Below are positions 34,480 through 42,902 of a stretch of 64,000 nt of DNA, piece after piece. Position numbers and translations under genes: made by a program. Origin of the DNA: Anaerotignum faecicola. Lineage in GTDB: Bacteria > Bacillota > Clostridia > Lachnospirales > Anaerotignaceae. Location: the NCBI RefSeq assembly GCF_003865035.1, contig NZ_BHVZ01000001.1, positions 620,001 to 684,000 on the forward strand, in the 5' to 3' direction. The notes beneath the pieces were generated by a model. It was not told the origin of the DNA. It was given only the letters and a program-made list of their open reading frames with translations, and made no database searches. The stretch's first letter is position 1. Every line of letters starts with the position of its first letter.

Positions 34480-34632
34480 CTTGCCCACCTCGAAATCTGG
34501 TCGCCCGCTCTCCCTCTCTGCGTTCTGTCTGCGGAACTCCCGATTTCTCGCCTGCATCACCTTCCTTCTTCTGCCACCGGCAGCGGTCGGTGCTGCAGCC
34601 CCGGAAACCCGTCGGTCGCAGGGCATAAAAAA

Positions 34633-34657
34633 AGATACAAGATTTTCTCTTGTATCT
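34633..34657 (-). terminator. Terminator of tRNA-fMet
   Basis: AGATACAAG and CTTGTATCT form a 9-bp perfect stem, followed on the minus strand by seven T. It starts ten bases after the tRNA. It is the third copy of this hairpin in 470 bases. Confidence 0.85.
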
Positions 34658-34667
34658 CTCTTTTTGA

Positions 34668-34741
<74 letters not shown>

Positions 34742-34767
34742 TCAATATGAATTTATTATCATTACCT

Positions 34768-34796
34768 ATTATACCCCCAAAGCGGGGATTTGTCAA
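34768..34796 (-). promoter_or_regulatory. Promoter of tRNA-fMet
   Basis: On the minus strand perfect TTGACA (34796-34791) and TATAAT (34773-34768) are 17 bases apart, about 27 bases before the tRNA. Confidence 0.85.
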
Positions 34797-34811
34797 ATCC
34801 CCCTCCCGATT

Positions 34812-35525
34812 TTATATCCCATCCTTGAAATTCTTATCCAGTCGCTCCTTCCGCACCCTCCAATCCGGCATCAGCCGTCCCAGAAGGTCATAAAAGGCTT
34901 TCCCATGATTGGGATACCGAAAATGCAGCAGCTCATGCAGCACCACCTGCTCAATACAAGCCTCATCCGCCTTCAGCAGCTGCAGGTTCAACCGAATCGT
35001 GCTGCCCGTTGTAGTACAGCTACCCCAGATGCTTTTCATATTTCGGATTTTAATTTCCGGCCTTGCTATATGATATTCTTTCACCAAGGGATATATTCTA
35101 TCCATAATTTCCGCAAATTTCTTCTCCGCCTGCGCCTTCAGCCAAGCCAGATATTCCGCCTTCAGCACATCGGAATACAGCTTCGGGGAGGAAAGCAGAA
35201 TGGTATCCTCCGCAACCGTAATCCGCTGTTCGCCGCGTTCCAGTCTGAGCCGATAGGGCTTGCCGAGGTAATACACCGTTTTCCCGTCATACAGGCTCGC
35301 ATCGGAAATCTCATTCCTAATCTTCTCAATCTCTGCCAGATGGGTAATAATCCAGAACGCCTTGGACTGCACAAATTCATCAATCACCGCAAAGGGCACC
35401 TGCTCCCCCGCAGAAACAACCACCTTGCCATGCTTATTCACACGCAGGTTGATATACTTCACGTTTTTGCGCGTCAATTCGTATTCAATTTCAATCCCTT
35501 CATATTGCACCGTATGCACCGACAT
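34812..35525 (-). CDS. YgjP-like M48-type metallopeptidase
   Basis: 237 aa. The zinc motif HELLHFRYPNHGKAFY lies near residue 190, preceded by the conserved KSIWGSCTTTGSTIRLNLQLL of the YgjP/DUF45 (WLM-related) group. It is a predicted cytoplasmic zinc peptidase, often linked to restriction or repair neighbourhoods, but here alone. The start is MSVHTVQYEGIEIEYEL at 35525. It lies upstream of tRNA-fMet on the same strand. Confidence 0.87.
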   Translation of the reverse strand: MSVHTVQYEGIEIEYELTRKNVKYINLRVNKHGKVVVSAGEQVPFAVIDEFVQSKAFWIITHLAEIEKIRNEISDASLYDGKTVYYLGKPYRLRLERGEQRITVAEDTILLSSPKLYSDVLKAEYLAWLKAQAEKKFAEIMDRIYPLVKEYHIARPEIKIRNMKSIWGSCTTTGSTIRLNLQLLKADEACIEQVVLHELLHFRYPNHGKAFYDLLGRLMPDWRVRKERLDKNFKDGI

Positions 35526-35597
35526 GGGTATTCCCCTTCCTCTCAGAACTTCCTTTCTATTTTACACTTCCGTAAAAAAATTGTCTATCTTTTATGT

Positions 35598-35632
35598 ATA
35601 AAAATAACGGAACTCCGTGAAGTCCCGCTATT
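35598..35632 (-). terminator. Terminator of ftsH
   Basis: AATAGCGGGACT and AGTTCCGTTATT pair over 12 bases with two G-T; TTTTTATAC follows on the minus strand. Confidence 0.8.
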
Positions 35633-35646
35633 TTTGATATTCCGTT

Positions 35647-37497
35647 TTATTCCTCTGTACGGTTCAGAATTTCCATAAATTCCTCGCCTGTAATCGTTTC
35701 CTTTTCCAGAAGGAACTGTGCAATTTCATCCAGCTTATTCATATTCTCCCGAATAATGCCCACAGCCTTCTCATGCGCCTGCTTCACCACAGCAACCACA
35801 GCCGCGTCAATCTTCGTTGCGGTTTCATTGGAGCAAGCCAGAGAGGTGTCGCCGCCGAGATACTGGTTATTGATGGTTTCCAGTGCAACCATGCCGAATT
35901 CCTCGCTCATGCCGAAGCGTGTAATCATCCCTCTTGCCAGGCGTGTTGCCTGCTCAATATCGTTAGATGCACCTGTCGTGATGGAGCCAAACTTCAGCTC
36001 CTCCGCCACACGCCCACCGGTAAAGGTTGCAATCTTATTGAACAGTTCCTCCTTGCTCATCAGCGATTTTTCGCCCTCATCCACCTGCAAGGTATAGCCC
36101 AATGCACCGCTGGTTCTGGGAATAATCGTAATCTTCTGCACGGGAGCGGAATTTTTCTGCTTTGCCGCAACCAATGCGTGTCCAACCTCGTGGTATGCAA
36201 TGATTTTCTTTTCCTCCGGAGAAATCACAGCACCCTTTCTCTGGTAGCCTGCCAGAATCACCTCAACGCTCTCCATCAGGTCCTCCTGCTTTACGCGATT
36301 GTGCCCCATGCGTACCGCACGCAGCGCCGCTTCATTGATGATATTCGCAAGCTCCGCACCGGAGGCACCCGAGGTTGCCCTTGCGATTGTGCCGAAATCA
36401 ATTCCGCCTTCCATCTTGACATTTTCCGCATGTACCTTGAGAATTGCCTCTCTGCCCTTCAAATCAGGCAGCTCCACGGGAATTCTTCTGTCGAATCGAC
36501 CGGGACGCAGCAGTGCCTTATCCAGTGTTTCGGGGCGGTTCGTTGCCGCCAGAATAACAACACCCTTTCTGCCGTCAAAGCCGTCCATCTCCGTCAGCAG
36601 CTGGTTCAGGGTCTGCTCCCGCTCATCGTTGCCGCCCATGCCGTTGCCGTCACGCTTTTTCCCGATGGTATCAATTTCATCAATAAATACGATACAGGGT
36701 GCTTTTTCGTTTGCCTGCTTAAAGAGGTCACGCACCTTTGCCGCGCCCATGCCGACAAACATTTCCACAAATTCCGAGCCGGAAATGGAGAAGAAGGGAA
36801 CCTCTGCCTCGCCCGCAACCGCCTGCGCCAGCAGTGTTTTCCCTGTTCCGGGAGGGCCTACGAGCAATGCGCCCTTTGGCATGGATGCGCCGATTTCCGT
36901 ATATTTCTGGGGATTATGCAGAAAATCCACAATTTCGCGCAATGCGTCCTTCGCTTCATCCTGCCCTGCAACGTCCTTAAAGGTCTTGCCCGTCTGCGCC
37001 TTCACATATACCTTCGCATTCGATTTCCCGAAGGACATCGCATTGCCGATGCCGCCCATCTTGCTCATGGCTTTTTTCATCACAAACTGCCACAGCAGGA
37101 AGAACACAACAAACATCACAAGCGTGCTGAACCAGGGGGAAACCTCCCTCGGCTTCACCTCTCCGAAGGATGCCCCTGCGTTATACAGCCGCTCTACCAG
37201 CTGCGGGTCATCCATCCTTACGGTAGAGTATACCTTCTGGGTGTTCTCCGAAAAAATTGTTGTGCCTGCTTTATCCGATTTGTCCTCATCCTTCAGATAG
37301 AAATAAATGACATCCTCATTCACCTCTGCCTGTGAGATATTTTTATTCTGCATCTGCGTCAGGAAAACATCATAATTCACCTGCTCTATGGTGTTCTTCG
37401 TCATAAAGGGCAGGAAAAACATATTGATTACTCCCATAATCAGCAGTGCAATCAGCCAATAATATAATAAAGGCTTTCGTTGGTTATTCACATCCAT
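35647..37497 (-). CDS. ftsH: ATP-dependent zinc metalloprotease FtsH
   Basis: About 616 aa. Two N-terminal membrane helices (about 12-32 and 115-137) flank an extracytoplasmic domain. The AAA module has Walker A VGPPGTGKT near 208, Walker B FIDEID, and SRH ATNRPETLDKALLRPGRFDR. The peptidase HEVGH zinc motif is near 436. It degrades membrane and short-lived cytoplasmic proteins as a hexamer. The open frame extends to a TTG at 37524, but MDVNNQRKPLLYYW at 37497 matches family starts; no strong ribosome site supports either. Confidence 0.95.
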   Translation of the reverse strand: MDVNNQRKPLLYYWLIALLIMGVINMFFLPFMTKNTIEQVNYDVFLTQMQNKNISQAEVNEDVIYFYLKDEDKSDKAGTTIFSENTQKVYSTVRMDDPQLVERLYNAGASFGEVKPREVSPWFSTLVMFVVFFLLWQFVMKKAMSKMGGIGNAMSFGKSNAKVYVKAQTGKTFKDVAGQDEAKDALREIVDFLHNPQKYTEIGASMPKGALLVGPPGTGKTLLAQAVAGEAEVPFFSISGSEFVEMFVGMGAAKVRDLFKQANEKAPCIVFIDEIDTIGKKRDGNGMGGNDEREQTLNQLLTEMDGFDGRKGVVILAATNRPETLDKALLRPGRFDRRIPVELPDLKGREAILKVHAENVKMEGGIDFGTIARATSGASGAELANIINEAALRAVRMGHNRVKQEDLMESVEVILAGYQRKGAVISPEEKKIIAYHEVGHALVAAKQKNSAPVQKITIIPRTSGALGYTLQVDEGEKSLMSKEELFNKIATFTGGRVAEELKFGSITTGASNDIEQATRLARGMITRFGMSEEFGMVALETINNQYLGGDTSLACSNETATKIDAAVVAVVKQAHEKAVGIIRENMNKLDEIAQFLLEKETITGEEFMEILNRTEE

Positions 37498-37692
37498 AGA
37501 CCACAACTCGCTTTCTTCTTCCAAACAAATTCACTAAACACTCTTTCACTAAACACTCTCTATGTAGCAGGGAGTAGAAACTCCCCCTTTATAATACTAA
37601 AATATAGGATAAAAGAAAAGCATTTCCGCCTCATGAACGAATTGTAAACGTTTTGTAAATAAAAGGCAGTTCCTTCCTATTATATTTTATAT

Positions 37693-38955
37693 TTATTCCT
37701 CCTCCCTGCGGATATCCGCCCCCAGCCGCCGCAGCTTTTCGTCAATCCTGTCATAGCCTCGTTCAATGTGATAAATATCACTGATTTCCGTTTCGCCCTT
37801 CGCCGCCAATGCGGATAAAATGAGTGCCGCACCTGCGCGCAGGTCGGTTGCGCGCACCTTTGCCCCCGTCAGCGTTTCCACCCCTTCGATTACCGCACTG
37901 CGGCTGTCAATCTTGATATTCGCCCCCATCCGCTGCAGCTCTCCCACATGAGAAAAACGGTTTTCAAAAATTGTTTCCGTCATCACGCTGGTTCCCTTCG
38001 CCACTGCCAAAAGGCTCATAAAGGGTGCCTGCATATCGGTCGGAAAGCCGGGAAAGGGCATGGTCTTTACCTGCACACCGCAGAGCCTGCCCCTTCGCCA
38101 GACCCGTATTCCCTCCGCCGTCCGCTCCGTTTTGATGTTGCATTCCGCAAGCTTTGCCAGTACAGGCTTCAGGTGCTCCTCCTGCACATTTTCCAGAATG
38201 ATATCACCGCCCGTAATTGCCGCCGCCGCTAAAAATGTCCCTGCCTCCATACGGTCGGGAATGACCCGATGCACTGCGCCGTGCAGCTCCTTTCCGCCCC
38301 GAATCGTAATCGTGTCCGTGCCGTCCCCTTCAATTTCTGCGCCCATCTTCCGCAGAAAATCCGCCAGATCGCAGATTTCCGGCTCTGCCGCCGCATTTTC
38401 AATCGTTGTAATCCCCTTCGCCCGTGTTGCCGCCAGCAGGATATTCTCCGTTGCACCCACGCTTGGAAAATCCAGATAAATGTCACTGCCCCTGAGTGCC
38501 TTCGCCTGTAATTCCACCATCCCATGCGCCTGTCTGCTTTTCGCCCCCATCAGATGAAAGCCCTTTAAGTGCAGGTCAATCGGCCTGCTTCCAATCTGAC
38601 ACCCGCCGGGCAGGGGCAGCCTTGCCGCACCGCATCTTGCCAATAACGCCCCTGCCGCCAGAAAGGAGGCACGCATCTTTCTTGCCGTTTCGTATGCCCC
38701 TTCCACATGCGTAAGCTCTGTCGCCTGCACGCACATCTTCTCCGCCGCCGCATCATATTCTACCCGCGCGCCCAGCTCCGTGAGCAGCTCCGCCATGTGC
38801 CGCACATCCGCAAGTGGCGGTACATTCTGAATCTCGCAGACCTCCTCTGTCAACAGACACGCCGCCAGAATCGGCAAAACCGCATTTTTCGCACCGCTGA
38901 TTTTTACCCTGCCATGCAGCCCTTCTTCTGTTCCCGTTATCACAAATTTTTCCAT
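37693..38955 (-). CDS. murA2: UDP-N-acetylglucosamine 1-carboxyvinyltransferase (second copy)
   Basis: 420 aa, the same length as the paralogue at 28911 but clearly diverged. The catalytic loop LPGGCQIGSRPIDLHLKGF keeps the PEP-reactive Cys. SGAKNAVLPILAACLL and GFPTDMQAPF are intact, so it is likely active. Firmicutes often carry two MurA enzymes with different expression. The frame is open to 39006, but AGGG is seven bases before the ATG at 38955. It lies divergent from tRNA-Gly. Confidence 0.93.
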   Translation of the reverse strand: MEKFVITGTEEGLHGRVKISGAKNAVLPILAACLLTEEVCEIQNVPPLADVRHMAELLTELGARVEYDAAAEKMCVQATELTHVEGAYETARKMRASFLAAGALLARCGAARLPLPGGCQIGSRPIDLHLKGFHLMGAKSRQAHGMVELQAKALRGSDIYLDFPSVGATENILLAATRAKGITTIENAAAEPEICDLADFLRKMGAEIEGDGTDTITIRGGKELHGAVHRVIPDRMEAGTFLAAAAITGGDIILENVQEEHLKPVLAKLAECNIKTERTAEGIRVWRRGRLCGVQVKTMPFPGFPTDMQAPFMSLLAVAKGTSVMTETIFENRFSHVGELQRMGANIKIDSRSAVIEGVETLTGAKVRATDLRAGAALILSALAAKGETEISDIYHIERGYDRIDEKLRRLGADIRREEE

Positions 38956-39087
38956 CCCGCATCCCTCGCATCCTTTCAGAATCACTGTTGCTAGTATGCC
39001 CGTCAAAAGAAAACTAAGTCTCCTGACGAAAAAGAAAGTATACGAAAAAATGTCAAAAAAAGAAAAGAATTTATATGAAATTAGGAC

Positions 39088-39116
39088 TTTACATCAGCAG
39101 CAGTTCAGAGTATAAT
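39088..39116 (+). promoter_or_regulatory. Promoter of tRNA-Gly
   Basis: TTTACA (39088-39093) and TATAAT (39111-39116) are 17 bases apart, about 23 bases before the tRNA. Confidence 0.75.
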
Positions 39117-39139
39117 GATTTAGTAACAAATAAATCCAT

Positions 39140-39210
39140 GCGGATGTAGTTCATTGGTAGAATGAAAGCTTCCCAAGCTTTAGAGGCGGGTTCGATTCCC
39201 GTCATCCGCT
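39140..39210 (+). tRNA. tRNA-Gly (CCC)
   Basis: A 71-base cloverleaf. The acceptor GCGGATG pairs with CATCCGC, with discriminator T. The anticodon stem AAAGC/GCTTT encloses TTCCCAA, anticodon CCC. The T arm is GCGGGTTCGATTCCCGT. CCA is not encoded. Single tRNA with its own promoter and terminator. Confidence 0.96.
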
Positions 39211-39214
39211 TTTT

Positions 39215-39239
39215 GCCCTTGCGTTTGCAAGGGCTTTTT
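39215..39239 (+). terminator. Terminator of tRNA-Gly
   Basis: GCCCTTGC and GCAAGGGC form an 8-bp perfect stem with loop GTTT, then TTTTTC. Confidence 0.9.
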
Positions 39240-39257
39240 CTTTTGCGGAAATTAAAA

Positions 39258-39294
39258 AAACGAGGTCTTGCTTTCCCTAAGATCTCGCTTTTTT
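39258..39294 (-). terminator. Terminator of the HD-domain gene
   Basis: CGAGGTCTT and AAGATCTCG form a 9-bp stem with one G-T; a run of seven T follows on the minus strand and six on the plus strand. Confidence 0.75.
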
Positions 39295-39309
39295 ATACTT
39301 CTCTCTTTT

Positions 39310-39813
39310 TTATTTATGAGGGTTCCCTCTTTTTCTGAAAATTCTGAAAAACGGGCGCACCGTTTCCTCCGCCGCGCACCATTTATCCGCCAGACAGACC
39401 ATCCACCCCTCCTTGGATTTCGGCGGCAGAACCGTCAGCGGAAACATGTGCCTTGCAATGATATATTCCTCCAATCGGTTCAGCCGATAGTCCCGTTTTG
39501 CGTTTCTCGCCGCTGTTTTTCCGTGGCGAAATCCATGCCAGCGATGCCCGTCATCCTTCTTATGCCAGTCATACAGAAAATAATCATGCAAAAGCGCCCC
39601 GCGCACCAGTGCCCCGCGGTCTGTCCGCAGCGGAAGCCTGCCTGCAAGCCAGAGACTCAGGTATGCCACATTGATGCTGTGCTGATAAACCGAGGTGCTG
39701 CCATGCTGCTTCGCCAGCTTTTCCTCCTGTAGCCGCCCCTGTCGGTTCAGCTCCTTCAGCGTTTCCTTGAGCAGCCTTCTGTCCTTCGCTGAAAGCCTTT
39801 CGTTTCGTTTCAT
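39310..39813 (-). CDS. HD-domain phosphohydrolase, unknown substrate
   Basis: 167 aa. HD-domain metal residues are seen as HSINVAYLS, the HD pair in LLHDYFLYDWH, and later His in HGFRHGKTAA and ARHMFPL. A Lys/Arg-rich helical N-terminus (about 1-40) precedes the domain. Such small HD proteins hydrolyse phosphomonoesters or nucleotides, but the substrate is not evident. The frame opens to 39864, but AGGAGGAGG precedes the ATG at 39813. It lies between tRNA-Gly and lysC and has its own terminator. Confidence 0.82.
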   Translation of the reverse strand: MKRNERLSAKDRRLLKETLKELNRQGRLQEEKLAKQHGSTSVYQHSINVAYLSLWLAGRLPLRTDRGALVRGALLHDYFLYDWHKKDDGHRWHGFRHGKTAARNAKRDYRLNRLEEYIIARHMFPLTVLPPKSKEGWMVCLADKWCAAEETVRPFFRIFRKRGNPHK

Positions 39814-39850
39814 GGCACCTCCTCCTTCCTTTTTCAGAAAAAGCAGTATC

Positions 39851-39879
39851 AAAAAAGTCGGCACTCAGGTGCCGACTTT
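39851..39879 (-). terminator. Terminator of lysC (aspartokinase)
   Basis: AAAGTCGGCAC and GTGCCGACTTT form an 11-bp perfect stem with loop TCAG; six T follow on the minus strand. It is preceded by TAAGTCGAAAG, four bases past the lysC stop. Confidence 0.85.
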
Positions 39880-39890
39880 CGACTTAGAAA

Positions 39891-41132
39891 TCATTCCTCC
39901 GTATCCGCTGCCTTTCTCATGTTTACGGATGCCATCTTGAATTTATCATGTACCGCAACCATAGCCGCATCTACGTCATCCTTCGCAATCAGCACAGTGA
40001 TTTTGATTTCGGATGTGGAAATCATCTGAATATTTACCCCTGCGTCATACATTGCTTCAAAGAACATTGCCGCAACGCCGGGGTTGGTTGCCATGCCTGC
40101 GCCAACAATAGAAAGCTTCGCTGTGTTTTCGTCATGCACGATTTCTCTCGCTGTCAGGCGTTCCTTGTTCTTTTCCAGAGCCTTTAGCGCAATATCCAGA
40201 TCATCCTCGCCAATGGTAAAGGAAATATTCTGCTTGCCGTCTGCACCTGTGGACTGCAAAATAATATCTACGCTTACCTTTTCCTTCGCCATCAAAGAGA
40301 ATACCTCAAATGCCTTACCGGGTTCATCATTGATACCCATGATAGAGATACGGGATACTTTCTTATCTGCTGCAACGCCGCTAACCAGCATTCTTTCCAT
40401 CTTAACGTCCTCCTTCACCTCTGTACCTTCCGCTTCGGACATGCTGGAACGTACAACCAATTTCACATTGTATTTTTTCGCTACCTCAACAGAACGGCTG
40501 TGCAGCACCTTTGCACCCAAAGAGGCCAGCTCCAGCATTTCATCGTAGCTGATTTCATCTAATTTTACCGCATCCGGCACCACACGGGGATCTGCCGTGT
40601 AAACACCCTCTACGTCTGTATAAATTTCACACATATCTGCATTGAGGGCCGCCGCCAGAGCAACCGCGGAGGTATCGGAACCGCCGCGCCCCAGTGTGGT
40701 GGTATCGCCAATGGCATTTACCCCCTGGAACCCTGTCACCAATACGATACTGCCTTCATCCAGCTCGTTTTCGATCCGCTCTGTATTGATATGGCGGATG
40801 CGCGCATTGCTGTATGTATTTGTGGTTTCAATCCCAACCTGTGCCGCATTCAGAGAAACCGCTCTGCCGCCAATCGCACTGATTGCCATTGCCATCAGCG
40901 CAACAGACTGCTGTTCCCCTGTAGAAAGCAGCATATCCATTTCTCTGCGGCTGGGCTTGGCGTTGATTTCCTTTGCCTTCGCAATCAGGCCGTCTGTTGT
41001 CTTGCCCTGTGCGGACAATACAACCACAACGTCATTCCCTTCCATTCTTGTACGCATGATGCGCTTTGCAACATTAAACACTCTTTCGGCATTTGCGACG
41101 GAACTGCCGCCGTATTTCTGCACAATCAACAT
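39891..41132 (-). CDS. lysC: Aspartate kinase
   Basis: 413 aa, a monofunctional aspartokinase. The start LIVQKYGGSSVANAERV contains the KYGGSS kinase motif. GRGGSDTSAVALAAAL is near residue 155, and two C-terminal ACT domains (about 265-400, SIMGINDEPGKAFEVF and LSIVGAGMATNPGVAA) give amino-acid feedback control. It phosphorylates Asp for Lys, Thr and Met synthesis. Upstream on the same strand lie thrB and an ACT-domain gene; homoserine dehydrogenase is not in the window. Confidence 0.95.
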   Translation of the reverse strand: MLIVQKYGGSSVANAERVFNVAKRIMRTRMEGNDVVVVLSAQGKTTDGLIAKAKEINAKPSRREMDMLLSTGEQQSVALMAMAISAIGGRAVSLNAAQVGIETTNTYSNARIRHINTERIENELDEGSIVLVTGFQGVNAIGDTTTLGRGGSDTSAVALAAALNADMCEIYTDVEGVYTADPRVVPDAVKLDEISYDEMLELASLGAKVLHSRSVEVAKKYNVKLVVRSSMSEAEGTEVKEDVKMERMLVSGVAADKKVSRISIMGINDEPGKAFEVFSLMAKEKVSVDIILQSTGADGKQNISFTIGEDDLDIALKALEKNKERLTAREIVHDENTAKLSIVGAGMATNPGVAAMFFEAMYDAGVNIQMISTSEIKITVLIAKDDVDAAMVAVHDKFKMASVNMRKAADTEE

Positions 41133-41176
41133 CGTCTTTTTCCTCCTGTACTCTTGTCCAACTTTCCTTGGCGGAA

Positions 41177-42079
41177 TTACTCTCTCTCCACCCTTGCGCC
41201 CACTCTGTCCGCCTGCAAAAGCTGCAGCTTCCAGTTATGCGGAAGGGTGCCCAGGTATGCAGACATTTCTCTTTCGAATCTCTCTGCCTTCTCCTTTGTC
41301 ACCATTGCCATCAAGGTAGAGCCCGCACCGCTCAAATAGCTGGCAACCGCGCCAAAATCCTTGGCATGCCGAAAAATTTCCTCCATGCCGTCAATCAGCT
41401 GCGCCCTGTAGGGCTGATGCACCTTGTCCTGCATGGCCATATCGAAATTTTCATAATTTCCCGTCATTACAGATGCCACCAGAAGCGCCGCACGGGATGC
41501 GTTGAATACAACATCCTTCCTTGTGTAGCTGTCGGGCAGAACTCCTCTGGAGGCAGCGGTAGATACAGGAAAATCAGGAACCATTATAGCAAAAACCAAA
41601 TCCTCTGGCAACTCCAAGCGAACATATTTCATTTCTTTTTCATTCTGTGCGCCGACCACCATGCCGCCAAAGAGCGCAGGGTTGGAATTATCCGGATGTC
41701 CCTCCAGCATAGCCGCCATCTGTGCCAGCTCGTCTCTGGTGCAGGGTCTGCCTGCCAGCTCGTTTGCCGCCAGAAGCCCCCCGACAATGCACGCCGCACT
41801 GCTGCCAAGCCCTCGCACCATGGGGATGTAGTCCTCCTGAATCAGGTGAATCCCCGGCATAGGCAGTTCCTTCTTCTCATAGAAAAATTTCATCGTCTGA
41901 TAGATTAGATTCGTTTCATCGGTGGGAACCTCAAGCTCCTGCTTCCGCCTTACCTCGATCGTTAAGCCGTCTGTCTGCTCCTCCACCCAAATGTGGTTAT
42001 AAAGCTGCACTGCTACGCCGATGCTGTCAAAACCGGGACCCATGTTTGCGGATGTCGCCGGAATCTGAATATGAATCAT
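41177..42079 (-). CDS. thrB: Homoserine kinase
   Basis: 300 aa of the GHMP kinase family. Seen are PATSANMGPGFDSIGVAV at the N-terminus, the ATP loop VRGLGSSAACIVGGLLAANEL near 90-110, and a C-terminal SGAGSTLMAM motif. It phosphorylates homoserine for threonine synthesis. It lies between the ACT-domain gene and lysC on one strand, with gaps of about 90 and 45 bases, likely one operon. Confidence 0.95.
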   Translation of the reverse strand: MIHIQIPATSANMGPGFDSIGVAVQLYNHIWVEEQTDGLTIEVRRKQELEVPTDETNLIYQTMKFFYEKKELPMPGIHLIQEDYIPMVRGLGSSAACIVGGLLAANELAGRPCTRDELAQMAAMLEGHPDNSNPALFGGMVVGAQNEKEMKYVRLELPEDLVFAIMVPDFPVSTAASRGVLPDSYTRKDVVFNASRAALLVASVMTGNYENFDMAMQDKVHQPYRAQLIDGMEEIFRHAKDFGAVASYLSGAGSTLMAMVTKEKAERFEREMSAYLGTLPHNWKLQLLQADRVGARVERE

Positions 42080-42167
42080 GTTTTCATTCCCTCCTATTAC
42101 ACGAAGTATTTCTTATTGATTTTTTCTTTCTTTTTCTGCTTCCGCCTTACTTTTTGTTCCCCCGCAA

Positions 42168-42611
42168 TCATTCCCTTGCAACGATTCGCAGAGACTGTAC
42201 CCCTGCCAGACCCTCAATGCGTGTCATCAATCTGCCCAGCTCGCCCTGCATTTCATTCGTTTCAATCGTTACGGTAACGTTCGCAATATTGTTGATGGGG
42301 ATGGTCTGGTTAATCGTCAGAATACTTGCCCCTTCGGATGCAATGCTGTTTAAAACAGAGGACAGAAGTCCTCTCGTATGGTCCAGGTTCATGGAAATGG
42401 TTACGGTCTTTCCTCTCGTGTTTTCGTAAAGAGGATGTACCGCATCCCGATATTTATAGAACGCACTGCGGCTGATGCCTACACGGTTCACCGCATCCTG
42501 TACCGTTTTTTCCTTCTTGCTTTCCAAAAGATTTTTGACATCCATCACCTTCAAAAAAATTTCGGGCAGTACGGCTTTATCTACGATATAATAATTCTTA
42601 TCTTCCTTCAC
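42168..42611 (-). CDS. ACT domain-containing protein (UPF0735/PheB-like)
   Basis: 147 aa. An N-terminal helix-turn-helix-like region (about 30-55, KTVQDAVNRVGISRSAFYKYRD) and a C-terminal ACT domain (about 75-145, VTISMNLDHTRGLLSSVLNSIASEGASI). This is the UPF0735 group, often beside thrB or hom, thought to sense an amino acid. The open frame reaches 42644, but AGGAGG is eight bases before a GTG at 42611. First gene of the likely ACT-thrB-lysC operon. Confidence 0.87.
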   Translation of the reverse strand: MKEDKNYYIVDKAVLPEIFLKVMDVKNLLESKKEKTVQDAVNRVGISRSAFYKYRDAVHPLYENTRGKTVTISMNLDHTRGLLSSVLNSIASEGASILTINQTIPINNIANVTVTIETNEMQGELGRLMTRIEGLAGVQSLRIVARE

Positions 42612-42902
42612 TGCGTTTTCCTCCTGTTTTTGTTTTAAAAACATTTGTTTTTGACATAAGGACTATATCATAAATTCTGTTGCTTGACAAGTACAAATCT
42701 AAAAAAATGTCCTTCCCAGATGAATTTTTTCCGTTGTTTGAAAAAAAATCGTCTTTTTTCATTTATTTTTGTCAGCTTTTCCGTCAAATTCTCTCAAACA
42801 GCACTAATTTTTTCGCTTTGCGGTTTTAAAATCCGTTTTTTTCTGTTAGAATAAGATGATTATGCTTGCGGCGAAAATAACCGCAGACAAAGGAGTTTTG
42901 AG

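Noticed and set aside
34393..34626. Minus-strand 77-codon ORF with a GSNPVSASE segment
   Set aside because: That segment is the translated T arm of the tRNA-fMet fragment, a common false protein.
34481..34632. A second complete tRNA upstream of the fMet fragment
   Set aside because: The acceptor could pair at six of seven positions with an upstream strand, but no acceptable anticodon or D arm forms, so only the 3' fragment is called.
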